A stretch of 5,130 bases of DNA from S146-42 sp965371965 (GTDB lineage Bacteria; Planctomycetota; Phycisphaerae; Phycisphaerales; UBA1924). The notes beneath the pieces are model-generated. The model made no database searches and had not been told where the DNA came from. It saw only the letters and a program-made list of their open reading frames with translations. The stretch covers positions 1 through 5,130 of the forward strand of contig CBDVAM010000187.1 in NCBI GenBank assembly GCA_965371965.1, written 5' to 3'. The position numbers were made by a program, and so were the translations under genes. The first letter of the stretch is position 1. Each line of letters opens with the position of its first letter. This document shows positions 1-5,130 of the stretch, one piece after another.

Positions 1-95
1 GGGCGCGGCGGGGGGGGGGGGGGCGCCCCCCCGTGGGGGGGCGGTTGGGCCCACCCCCGCCGCGGGGGGGGGCCCCCGCCCCCCCCCCCCGGGGC
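1..95. other. G/C homopolymer low-complexity contig edge, probable artefact
   Basis: The first 95 bases consist almost only of G and C runs, including 14 consecutive G at 10-23 and 12 consecutive C at 79-90, with only a few A or T bases. The composition changes abruptly to ordinary mixed sequence at about 96. No codon structure, repeat unit or RNA fold of biological character is visible. Dark-cycle poly-G reads or collapsed low-quality read ends assembled at a contig terminus would give this pattern. A genuine GC-rich repeat is possible but less likely. Confidence 0.7.
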
Positions 96-141
96 TGGGT
101 ATGACCTTAGCTCGTGACGAGCGGCTGTCGCCACTCGCCAT

Positions 142-170
142 GTTCGCGGCGCTGCTCCGCAGCGAAGAAC
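142..170. repeat. Imperfect hairpin downstream of the operon
   Basis: An inner 6-bp perfect stem, CGCTGC (150-155) with GCAGCG (159-164), closes a TCC loop. An outer GTTC (142-145) can pair with GAAC (167-170) across small internal loops. It lies about 105 bases past the stop of the metallopeptidase gene. No T tract follows on either strand, so an intrinsic terminator is not supported. It may be a folded piece of an intergenic repeat or chance structure in GC-rich DNA. The surrounding 96-274 stretch carries no gene I can support. Confidence 0.3.
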
Positions 171-226
171 GTGGCAGCATTCGTTCCAACGCTACGCCAT
201 TCTTGAAGCCGCTCTAGCGAAGCACC

Positions 227-246
227 GACCATGCAATGCCATGGTC
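227..246 (-). terminator. Hairpin just after the operon, possible transcript end or 3' stabiliser
   Basis: GACCATG (227-233) and CATGGTC (240-246) form a perfect 7-bp stem with a 6-base loop. On the minus strand it begins 28 bases after the TGA of the TPR-metallopeptidase gene, where a transcript end would be expected. The usual T tract is missing, so this is not a canonical Rho-independent terminator. It could protect a Rho-trimmed 3' end or be incidental. Confidence 0.3.
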
Positions 247-274
247 TGCGGCACACGCGCCGACATCTCTCAAA

Positions 275-2944
275 TCATCCACCCTGAAGTTTCTTCAAAG
301 CCTCGATCCGCTTCGCATGAATCTCTCGATCCGGCTCGATCATCGCCAGCGCCTCCAGATGACGCAGCGCGTTGGTGTAGTCCTTCAGCATGATCGCCGC
401 TCTCGCCGCTGCCTCCCGAGCCGCGGCGTCGAACGGCGCGATATGCGTCACGCGCTCGGCCTTCTCCTGAGTCCTCTCAAGCTCGCCCATCGCCTCATAC
501 CGCCTGGCAAGTTCCGCCGCGTACGCCGCCGAGTGCTCCTCGCGCACATCCAACCACTCGAGATGGCGGATCGCTCGCGCTGAATCATCGGTCATCATGG
601 CGTGTCGCACCAGCAGCCGCCTCGGCGTGGGGTCCGCCGGGCGCGCCGCCGCGAGGCGTTCGAGCAACTCCACCTCGCGATTCGTAAGCTCCATCTCCCC
701 GCCGCCCTCGCCCTCGCCGGTACGCAGCACCTCCTGCAGCGCAAGCATCAGCACTTCCGGATGATCCGGATACTGCGCAAGCCACGACTCAATCACTTCG
801 GGCGTCACGCTCCCGGGCTCATCGGGCGAATCAAAGTACGCCCGGCGCAGCTCGTGAATGCTCGCCAACCCCTCGGGCGTCATCAACCCCCATCGCCGGA
901 TATCCGCCTCGGCGTACACCAGGAACTCAGCCATGAACTCCTCGGGCTCGATCGCCAGAACGTCGCGCATCGCCTGGGCCTCCGTCCTGCCCAGGGCGTA
1001 CTCATCCATCAGCCGCAGCGGCGCATCCGCACCCCAGCGATCGATGATGAACGAGTACATCCAGTGCCCCTGTGCGTACGCCTGCGTCCGATCCGTCGGC
1101 TCCTCGGGACGAGTAAACCGCACATTGATCTCTTCGAGCGCGAACAGCCCGTCCGACTTGTATTTCTCGCTCAGCAACCGGCACCAGTCCCAGCTCCTCG
1201 GCGAATCCTCCAGATACACCGCCGCCGCCTCGGTAAACCAGTGCGGAATCCGGTTGTTGGTCCTGCTCAGGGTCACCGTGTGCGTGTACTCGTGCTGGAT
1301 GACCCTCGCCCAGTCGTACTCGCCGACAAGGTGATTCGCCCCCTCGCGCGGGCTCTCCATCGCGATCACCGGCCCCGTCGCCGCCGCCATCGTGTGCACG
1401 CCCGTCATCCCCGTGATCCGCACGCTGAACCAGCGATGATCCGGCATGAGCTCGATCACCGTCTTCTGCGCCGGCTCGTGGTCGATGCCGCCCGCCTCGG
1501 TCCCGCACACCCGCGCGTGCACCCGCTCCAGGATCGGCCCCATCTCGCGCGCCAGCAGCTCGTCGATCCCCGGCTTATAGCGGATCTCAAAGTGCTCGGT
1601 CTCGATCCTCGCATACGTCAACAGCTCTTCGATCAGGCGCAGGCTGTTATCCGCCCGCGCGTGGAACGGATCAAGCCGCATCGCCTGAGTCAGCGCCGCG
1701 CGTGCCCGGATATCCCGCCCCGATTGCATCTCCAGCAATCCCAGCTCGATCAGCGGCTCTGGCCATGTCTCCAATCGCTCGTGCGCCGCTTCCAGGTACC
1801 CCGCCGCCCGCGCATACTGGCGATCCTCGCTCAGCTGCTTGCCGACCGCAAACAGCGCCTCGGGCGCGCCCGGGCTCAGCTCGTCGTAGCGATCGAGCCA
1901 TCGGCGCGTCTGGTCCTCGTCGAATCTCGCCGCCGCCGTCGCCGCCCGCAGCGCGATCGCCCGGCGCATCGTCGGATACCGCTCGAGCAACCCGTCGAGA
2001 ATCTCCGCAGCCCGCTCCCCGTCATTCTGGCGCAGCCTCTCTCGCGCCCGGATCAGTTCGCCGTACACCGATCGCACGTCATCCTCGCCCACCACGCTCC
2101 ATCGCAGCTCATCGAGCTTCTGCGCGACATGCACCGCCCGCACGAAGCTGAAGGTATCCACAAAGTGATTCCCCAGAAGGAACCAGGCCTCGCTGAGTCC
2201 CTGATTCAGCGACAGCGCCTCGACCGTCGCCTCGATCCCCGCCGCCCGATTGTCCTTCTCAAACAGCAACACCGCCTCGACGAGCCGCGCCTGCCAGCTC
2301 ATCCGATCCAGCTCATCGCGCGCCCGTGCCAGCAGCCCGCTCATCGTCTGAAAATCGGCCTGCACCGCCGCCCGCGCCTGCTCATCGCCCTCGACCGCTC
2401 GGCGCGTCCCGCCCAGCCGCTCGCGCAGCATCAACCCCCGCACGCCCTCGCTCAGCACGTCGGCGTCCTCGACCCGCGCCCGCCCCAACTGCGTCACCAG
2501 CGCATCCAGCGCCCGATCCGCCGCCTCATGCCGACCAAGTCCGCTCAGCGCCTCCGCCCGCAGGCGAATCCCCGCGATCGACTCCTCTCCCTCCAGCACC
2601 GTCGCGGCGTGCTCCAACTCCCCCCGCGCCAACATCCCCGCCGCCCGCAACACCACCCCCACGCTCTCATCAAACAAAGACAGGTCATCGAACGCGCCGC
2701 GCTGCAACGCCGCCCGCGCCCGATCCGCGGTCTCGCTCAGATCCGATTCTCGCCAGACCCCGTGGCGCAACCGTGCCGCCCGGCGCTCGTCCTCGGTCAG
2801 ATGCTTTGCCTCGATCAGGCGCAGCACGCCCGCCGAGAGCTCGATCTCCGGCAGCCCATCGCCGCCCTCCCGCCCCGGCTGCGCGCGAGCAGCTGGCGCG
2901 ATCAATGCCCCGCACAGCGCGATCAACGCCCAGCGCGCCCCCAT
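275..2944 (-). CDS. Exported TPR protein with gluzincin (peptidase MA-like) metalloprotease domain
   Basis: This 889-aa protein is probably a zinc-dependent endopeptidase of the envelope or periplasm. What is seen: a signal peptide (hydrophobic about 5-17, AxA cleavage site A19-R20-A21 before Q22); TPR-like helical repeats about 123-156, 251-282 and 361-428, the clearest at 395-428; a catalytic region about 449-690 with H551-E-Y-T-H555 and a likely third zinc ligand E572 inside WFTEAAAVYLED; then more TPR-like helices about 804-873. The mature chain has just two cysteines, C480 and C588, both in the catalytic region, so a disulfide is possible. HExxH plus a downstream Glu in a W-x-x-E-A context fits the peptidase-MA-like (DUF1570-type) gluzincins. 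The frame is open 96 codons further upstream, but ATG 2944 gives the signal peptide and overlaps the upstream stop as TGATG, indicating translational coupling to the LolA-like gene. The substrate is unknown, and TPRs suggest partner binding. Family call is firm; activity is inferred from intact motifs. Confidence 0.88.
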   Translation of the reverse strand: MGARWALIALCGALIAPAARAQPGREGGDGLPEIELSAGVLRLIEAKHLTEDERRAARLRHGVWRESDLSETADRARAALQRGAFDDLSLFDESVGVVLRAAGMLARGELEHAATVLEGEESIAGIRLRAEALSGLGRHEAADRALDALVTQLGRARVEDADVLSEGVRGLMLRERLGGTRRAVEGDEQARAAVQADFQTMSGLLARARDELDRMSWQARLVEAVLLFEKDNRAAGIEATVEALSLNQGLSEAWFLLGNHFVDTFSFVRAVHVAQKLDELRWSVVGEDDVRSVYGELIRARERLRQNDGERAAEILDGLLERYPTMRRAIALRAATAAARFDEDQTRRWLDRYDELSPGAPEALFAVGKQLSEDRQYARAAGYLEAAHERLETWPEPLIELGLLEMQSGRDIRARAALTQAMRLDPFHARADNSLRLIEELLTYARIETEHFEIRYKPGIDELLAREMGPILERVHARVCGTEAGGIDHEPAQKTVIELMPDHRWFSVRITGMTGVHTMAAATGPVIAMESPREGANHLVGEYDWARVIQHEYTHTVTLSRTNNRIPHWFTEAAAVYLEDSPRSWDWCRLLSEKYKSDGLFALEEINVRFTRPEEPTDRTQAYAQGHWMYSFIIDRWGADAPLRLMDEYALGRTEAQAMRDVLAIEPEEFMAEFLVYAEADIRRWGLMTPEGLASIHELRRAYFDSPDEPGSVTPEVIESWLAQYPDHPEVLMLALQEVLRTGEGEGGGEMELTNREVELLERLAAARPADPTPRRLLVRHAMMTDDSARAIRHLEWLDVREEHSAAYAAELARRYEAMGELERTQEKAERVTHIAPFDAAAREAAARAAIMLKDYTNALRHLEALAMIEPDREIHAKRIEALKKLQGG

Positions 2945-3888
2945 CACGGCGTGCCCCCCAGACTCCCACGCCACTCGGTCGTCTCCACGTCCCACCCCGT
3001 CCGCGGCACGCTCGTATCCATCATCTCTGCCGCAACCTCCCCGTTCTTGATCTGTCCCAGAAGCTGAATCGTGGACTCGTTCCCGTTCACCGCACGCGTC
3101 CACGCCGCCCGCGGCAACAGATCCCTCTTGAGATACCAGATCCGAATCTCCGCCAGATCCAGCTCGTCGGCGAACTCCGCCCTCGGCGTCAGCCGAAGCT
3201 GATACGTCGGATAATGCTCGCTCGTCAGCCAATCCGCGACATCGGAATCAAGCATCTCGATCCCCGCATCGGTCGCGAGCAGCTCCGCCTCGAATCGCTC
3301 GAGGATCTGCTCGCGCTTCTGCCCAATCGGAATCGGAAACGGCCCCTCGCCCAGACGCAGCGGATCGAACCGCTCGCCGGGCGGCACCACCTGCCGCCGG
3401 AACATCTGCCGCTCCTTGTGCAGCTTCTCCACCAGCCATTGCCCATCGAACACAAAGCTGCGATCCTCGCCCCGCTCGATCCGATCATCGAACCGCAACG
3501 TGTCAAAGTGGACCGCGAACGTCCGCCGCGGCTCCTGACCCGCCTCGTCGCCTCCGTCACTGTCCGCATCAAGAGCTGCCTGCTCAACGACGTAGTACAG
3601 CCTGCCCGTGCGCTCCTGCTCGTCGCCCTCGAACGGAAACAGCTTCGTGTAGATGATCTTCGCTTGAAAAGTCCGCAGATCCTCGCCCGATCGCTCCAGC
3701 GCGAGCAGCAGCTCATCGGTCGTCTCGATCGCCGCGTTTTGGCGAAGCTCTGCGACGTCCTGTGCCTGCGCAGGAGTCAGGATCAAAGCCGGGCGGATGA
3801 TCTCATCCTCGCCGCCCGCCTCAGGCGGTTCTGCCGCAAACGCCACCAGCACCGTCCCAACCACGAACTGCATCAACGCAACCGCCAT
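2944..3888 (-). CDS. LolA-like exported protein (outer-membrane lipoprotein carrier superfamily)
   Basis: This 314-aa protein resembles the LolA/LolB fold family, whose members bind lipoprotein acyl chains or other lipids in a half-barrel cavity. Seen: a hydrophobic N-terminus (residues 1-19) with possible cleavage at A16-F17-A18 or A19; an amphipathic helix with DELLLALE at 58-65; then strands typical of the family, F74-QAKI, RTGRLYY at 94-99, FDGQWLVEK at 148-155, and the pattern IRIWYLKRDLLPR at 248-260 followed by an I-x-LLGQIKNGE strand. It is longer than classical LolA (about 200 aa), with an acidic insert about 105-120 and an extra segment about 165-215. ATG 3888 is the first start after an in-frame TGA 15 codons upstream and has a purine-rich site (GGAAGG) 8 bases before it. 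The signal n-region has no Lys or Arg, which is unusual; a start at M6 would not change that. It is first in a two-gene operon and overlaps the metallopeptidase gene by one base. True LolA function is not shown; it could be a lipid-binding relative. Confidence 0.78.
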   Translation of the reverse strand: MAVALMQFVVGTVLVAFAAEPPEAGGEDEIIRPALILTPAQAQDVAELRQNAAIETTDELLLALERSGEDLRTFQAKIIYTKLFPFEGDEQERTGRLYYVVEQAALDADSDGGDEAGQEPRRTFAVHFDTLRFDDRIERGEDRSFVFDGQWLVEKLHKERQMFRRQVVPPGERFDPLRLGEGPFPIPIGQKREQILERFEAELLATDAGIEMLDSDVADWLTSEHYPTYQLRLTPRAEFADELDLAEIRIWYLKRDLLPRAAWTRAVNGNESTIQLLGQIKNGEVAAEMMDTSVPRTGWDVETTEWRGSLGGTP

Positions 3889-3896
3889 GGCCGCCC

Positions 3897-3904
3897 CCTT
3901 CCTT
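3897..3904 (-). promoter_or_regulatory. Ribosome binding site of the LolA-like gene
   Basis: Read on the minus strand, AAGGAAGG lies 8 bases before ATG 3888, with GGAAGG as the core. It supports the 3888 start, because no other start codon exists between it and the upstream in-frame stop. Confidence 0.6.
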
Positions 3905-3955
3905 GGAGCCCAACAGGGTGCCCTTGCTCACAGGCTAAACGCCTCACACCCTTGT

Positions 3956-3983
3956 ATTGTTCACACCCAACCGGGTTCGTCAA
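3956..3983 (-). promoter_or_regulatory. Candidate sigma-70-type promoter of the LolA-like/metallopeptidase operon
   Basis: On the minus strand, TTGACG (3983-3978, five of six bases of the -35 consensus) is followed after 16 bases by AACAAT (3961-3956, four of six of the -10 consensus). Transcription would begin near 3949, leaving a leader of about 60 bases before ATG 3888. The start of that leader could fold weakly: GGGTG/CACCC outside and AGGC/GCCT with a 5-base loop inside (3916-3951). The spacing and -35 match are good and the -10 is only fair. Planctomycete promoters are poorly conserved, so this remains a candidate. Confidence 0.4.
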
Positions 3984-4036
3984 ACGCTCGCACCATCCCG
4001 ACATCGCTCGGTTGCCTCGTGAACGAGTCGAGTTGA

Positions 4037-4165
4037 ACCACAAGAGTTCACAGAGGGCACAGAGAAAACACCCGGAAAAACCACACGGAAGGAACCAGCC
4101 CGACCGTGCAGCTGCGCCCAGCCCCCATCCTCTCCCCCCTCTGCGCCCTCTGTGATCTCTGTGGT
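4037..4165. repeat. CACAGAG-type inverted repeat element, 129 bp
   Basis: The left arm at 4037-4064 reads ACCACAAGAG, then TTCACAGAGGGCACAGAG. The right arm at 4139-4165 is its reverse complement with two substitutions and a one-base gap. The arms enclose about 74 bases of unrelated sequence and could form a stem of about 27 bp. It sits between the LolA-like operon promoter and the orphan gene. Repeats built on CACAGAG blocks are familiar in intergenic DNA of GC-rich environmental bacteria, including planctomycetes; their function is not settled. On the minus strand a 92-aa open frame crosses it, ending at 4048, but its low-complexity Ser/Arg/Gln translation marks it as a by-product of the repeat. 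It could be a small non-autonomous mobile element, a transcription end or a recombination relic. Confidence 0.75.
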
Positions 4166-4168
4166 GAA

Positions 4169-4183
4169 GTCTTCTGAGAAGAC
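4169..4183. repeat. Palindrome GTCTTCT-G-AGAAGAC
   Basis: Perfect 7-base arms flank a single central G, four bases beyond the right arm of the CACAGAG element. It could be a dimeric protein binding site or the terminus of the repeat element. The adjacent sequence shows no promoter that would fit an operator role, so the function is unknown. Confidence 0.4.
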
Positions 4184-4224
4184 ATCAGAGTCAGAGGCTC
4201 ACGGGAAGGTCCAATGCGAGGGCA

Positions 4225-4285
4225 CGCCAGGCGCGGCATGCAGGCCCATGATTCGCCAGGCATGTCTCGCCAAGACGAGACCTGG
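4225..4285. repeat. REP-like hairpin with duplicated CGCCAGGC motif
   Basis: CCAG (4256-4259) and GTCTCG (4264-4269) pair with CGAGAC (4276-4281) and CTGG (4282-4285), giving a 10-bp stem with a 4-base bulge and a 6-base loop. The motif CGCCAGGC occurs twice, at 4225-4232 and at 4254-4261, each followed by CATG within a few bases. The shape, a GC-rich imperfect palindrome of about 30 bases in intergenic DNA, is that of a REP element, the substrate type of REP-associated tyrosine transposases, and a fragment of such a transposase lies at 4938. The link is inferred; only one copy is visible here. Confidence 0.4.
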
Positions 4286-4331
4286 GTGATGGAGGTTCCT
4301 CGGCACAGATGGTTGATATATGGCAACTGTC

Positions 4332-4347
4332 CCCGTTTGCCCGTTTA
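4332..4347. repeat. Short tandem repeat CCCGTTTG/CCCGTTTA
   Basis: Two adjacent 8-base units differ only in the last base. They follow TGGCAACTGT (4321-4330), so the minus strand reads as a GGGGACAGTTGCCA-like motif. I recall similar GGGACAGT motifs near REP-associated transposases, but that recollection is not checked. It lies 48 bases past the stop of the orphan gene. No T tract or stable stem marks it as a terminator. Confidence 0.3.
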
Positions 4348-4394
4348 TCTGCCTTTGCACCAAGTTCACGATGCCAATGTAGAGCGTTAGTATC

Positions 4395-4901
4395 TCAAGT
4401 TACACGCAGGCGATTGCACTCGCGGAACCGTTTCCACCACCCCTCCTCATTGTACCATTCGGCTCCAGATAGTTCAGGTGTGCCGATTTGTATCGCAAAT
4501 CCCGCTCCCGCGCCAGCACACCTTTGTAGCCATACAAGTTGCTCATAGTAGAGTGAACGCCTTGTGTTTACTAGATCCTCGAACATGTCTATTTCCGCAC
4601 TCGAGAATGACCCCGGTATGTAGCGAGCGATCTCGACTCCATCGGGGCCGGTGACACGTTCGCCTGCTCCCAGTGAGTAGCTTCCGTCCCAATCCCGTTG
4701 GGGGTCGGATTCAGGTGGCGGCTCAGTTCCTGCAGGCTTCCACCCTGCTGATTGTAAGCGGTTCAGAAGGTCCGACCATTGTGGCTGAGTAAACCACGCA
4801 GGCGCCCCATTGGCCGGGTGAATCCGCACGACCGATTCCCCATGGTTCAGCGAGTCGTTAATCCAGATACTCTCAAATCCTGGATAATTAGGAACAGTCA
4901 T
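4395..4901 (-). CDS. Hypothetical protein, 168 aa, orphan accessory gene
   Basis: I do not recognise the family with confidence. The protein is cytosolic in appearance: no signal peptide or membrane segment, rich in Trp (W13, W36, W42, W54, W71, W124, W149, W155, W156) and acidic residues. It has a Pro/Glu/Asp stretch about 59-70, a WDGSY segment at 71-75, a GERV-T segment about 80-84, a helix about 101-126, then a small C-terminal strand AGFAIQIG at 133-140. The pattern W-D-G-x-Y, short turn, helix, G-F-x-I loosely recalls small uncharacterised bacterial proteins often carried as accessory genes; that is inference. ATG 4901 was chosen because AGGAAA lies just upstream; the frame stays open to ATG 5048, but those 49 residues run through transposase and repeat sequence. 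Two sampled 60-base lines are about 47-48% GC and one is 63%, against about 67% in the operon, suggesting later acquisition. A weak -10-like TATGAT lies at 4983-4978 without a good -35. Confidence 0.65.
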   Translation of the reverse strand: MTVPNYPGFESIWINDSLNHGESVVRIHPANGAPAWFTQPQWSDLLNRLQSAGWKPAGTEPPPESDPQRDWDGSYSLGAGERVTGPDGVEIARYIPGSFSSAEIDMFEDLVNTRRSLYYEQLVWLQRCAGAGAGFAIQIGTPELSGAEWYNEEGWWKRFRECNRLRVT

Positions 4902-4904
4902 CAG

Positions 4905-4910
4905 TTTCCT
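4905..4910 (-). promoter_or_regulatory. Ribosome binding site deciding the orphan gene start
   Basis: On the minus strand AGGAAA precedes ATG 4901, with 5 bases between AGGA and the ATG. It favours the 168-aa form over the longer 217-aa reading from 5048, whose upstream region is repeat sequence. Confidence 0.5.
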
Positions 4911-4937
4911 GCTTTCTCCGAAAGCCACACAATCCCG

Positions 4938-5049
4938 ATGCCGCGATTTACCCGAATCGTCATTCCCGGTCTCGCCCATCATATCACCCAGCGCCCCCAG
5001 CAACCGCCCGAACGTGTTCTTGACACTCCTGGAGCAGAACCGCCCCAAG
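4938..5049 (+). pseudogene. N-terminal fragment of a REP-associated tyrosine transposase (Y1/IS200-like)
   Basis: The first 19 codons read MPRFTRIVIPGLAHHITQR, which closely matches the start of REP-associated tyrosine transposases (RAYT, Y1_Tnp superfamily), where the next residues are normally G-N-x-R followed by x-V-F. Here that continuation appears only one base out of frame: from 4996 the +1 frame reads PSNRPNVFLTLLEQNRPK, so a one-base change in the CCCCC run at 4994-4998 broke the frame. Homology stops at about 5049, where a CACAGAG-type repeat begins. The HUH catalytic motif and the tyrosine helix, which would follow downstream, are absent. Intact RAYTs are far longer, so this is a dead relic. 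It starts 36 bases from the orphan gene and points away from it. The contig ends 81 bases later, but neither frame continues as recognisable transposase, so the contig end alone does not explain the truncation. Confidence 0.72.
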
Positions 5050-5052
5050 TCC

Positions 5053-5080
5053 CCTCTCTGTGCTCTCTGTGCCCTCTTGT
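5053..5080. repeat. Third CACAGAG-type repeat copy
   Basis: The minus strand reads ACAAGAGGGCACAGAG then AGCACAGAGAGG, sharing the GAGGGCACAGAG core with the two arms at 4037-4064 and 4139-4165. It has the orientation of the right arm of the 129-bp element, and no partner arm is visible before the window ends. It begins immediately after transposase homology stops. The last 50 bases after it (5081-5130) show nothing I can name. Confidence 0.65.
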
Positions 5081-5130
5081 ATGTTCCTGGTAAGAATAGG
5101 AGATGTTCGTCTTGGAGTGCTGGTTGGGGC

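Noticed and set aside
602..3067. An 821-codon plus-strand open frame opposite the metallopeptidase gene
   Set aside because: Its translation is Arg/Pro/His/Gln-rich low complexity with no domain or signal peptide. It is the expected antisense shadow of a GC-rich gene with few stop-generating codons.
2945..3232. 96-codon N-terminal extension of the metallopeptidase from ATG 3232
   Set aside because: It lies wholly inside the LolA-like gene in another frame and would bury the clear signal peptide that begins at 2944.
3916..3951. Leader hairpin of the operon as a riboswitch or attenuator
   Set aside because: The stems are only 4-5 bp with an 11-to-2 asymmetric internal loop, and no known riboswitch core or T tract is present.
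2326..4155. A 609-codon plus-strand open frame spanning both operon genes and the promoter region
   Set aside because: Pro/Ala/Arg-rich composition, it crosses the boundary of two well-supported genes and ends in the CACAGAG repeat; an antisense shadow.
4037..4165. CACAGAG copies as a CRISPR array
   Set aside because: Only three divergent copies, two of them inverted relative to each other and unequally spaced; there is no regular spacer pattern or cas gene.
4048..4326. 92-aa minus-strand open frame across the CACAGAG element
   Set aside because: The translation is repeat-derived Ser/Gln/Arg-rich sequence with no convincing ribosome site; repeats of this type commonly give such false genes.
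4978..4983. TATGAT on the minus strand as -10 box of the orphan gene
   Set aside because: Five of six bases match, but no acceptable -35 lies 16-18 bases upstream, and the bases are accounted for by the HHI codons of the transposase relic.
4902..5048. 49-residue N-terminal extension of the orphan protein
   Set aside because: These codons run antisense through the transposase relic, and a better ribosome site sits before ATG 4901.

Overview
This window reads as a contig end from a GC-rich environmental bacterium, most likely a planctomycete (Phycisphaerae-like). That placement is inference. It rests on the high GC of the main operon (about 67% in the stretches counted by hand), on the secreted TPR plus peptidase-MA-like protein paired with a LolA-like protein, and on CACAGAG-type intergenic repeats next to a REP-associated transposase relic. 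No rRNA, tRNA or CRISPR array is visible.

Layout: positions 1-95 are almost pure G and C homopolymer and look like a contig-edge artefact. Positions 96-274 hold no gene I can support, but contain two hairpins downstream of the main operon. The main operon runs on the minus strand. A candidate promoter near 3956-3983 leads into a LolA-like exported protein (3888-2944, 314 aa). Its TGA stop overlaps the ATG of the next gene by one base (TGATG). That gene encodes an 889-aa exported protein (2944-275) with TPR repeats on both sides of a zinc metallopeptidase (gluzincin, peptidase-MA-like) domain carrying an intact HEYTH motif and a downstream glutamate.

The 506-base gap at 3889-4394 holds the operon promoter, a 129-bp inverted repeat built from CACAGAG-type sequence (4037-4165), a 15-base palindrome, a REP-like hairpin and a short tandem repeat. 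Beyond it lies an orphan gene (4901-4395, minus, 168 aa) of visibly lower GC and unknown function. Thirty-six bases upstream of it, on the opposite strand, is the first exon-like scrap of a REP-associated tyrosine transposase (4938-5049). It is frameshifted and cut off at a third CACAGAG-type repeat (5053-5080).

How the parts fit: the two operon genes are translationally coupled and both appear to be exported, so they probably act together in the periplasm or envelope, but the substrate cannot be read from the sequence. The right-hand 1.2 kb is accessory DNA in which repeats and a dead transposase fragment surround the orphan gene. I see no clear new multi-gene defence or regulatory system. 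The most distinctive items are the coupled LolA-like/TPR-gluzincin pair and the orphan gene in its repeat and transposase setting.
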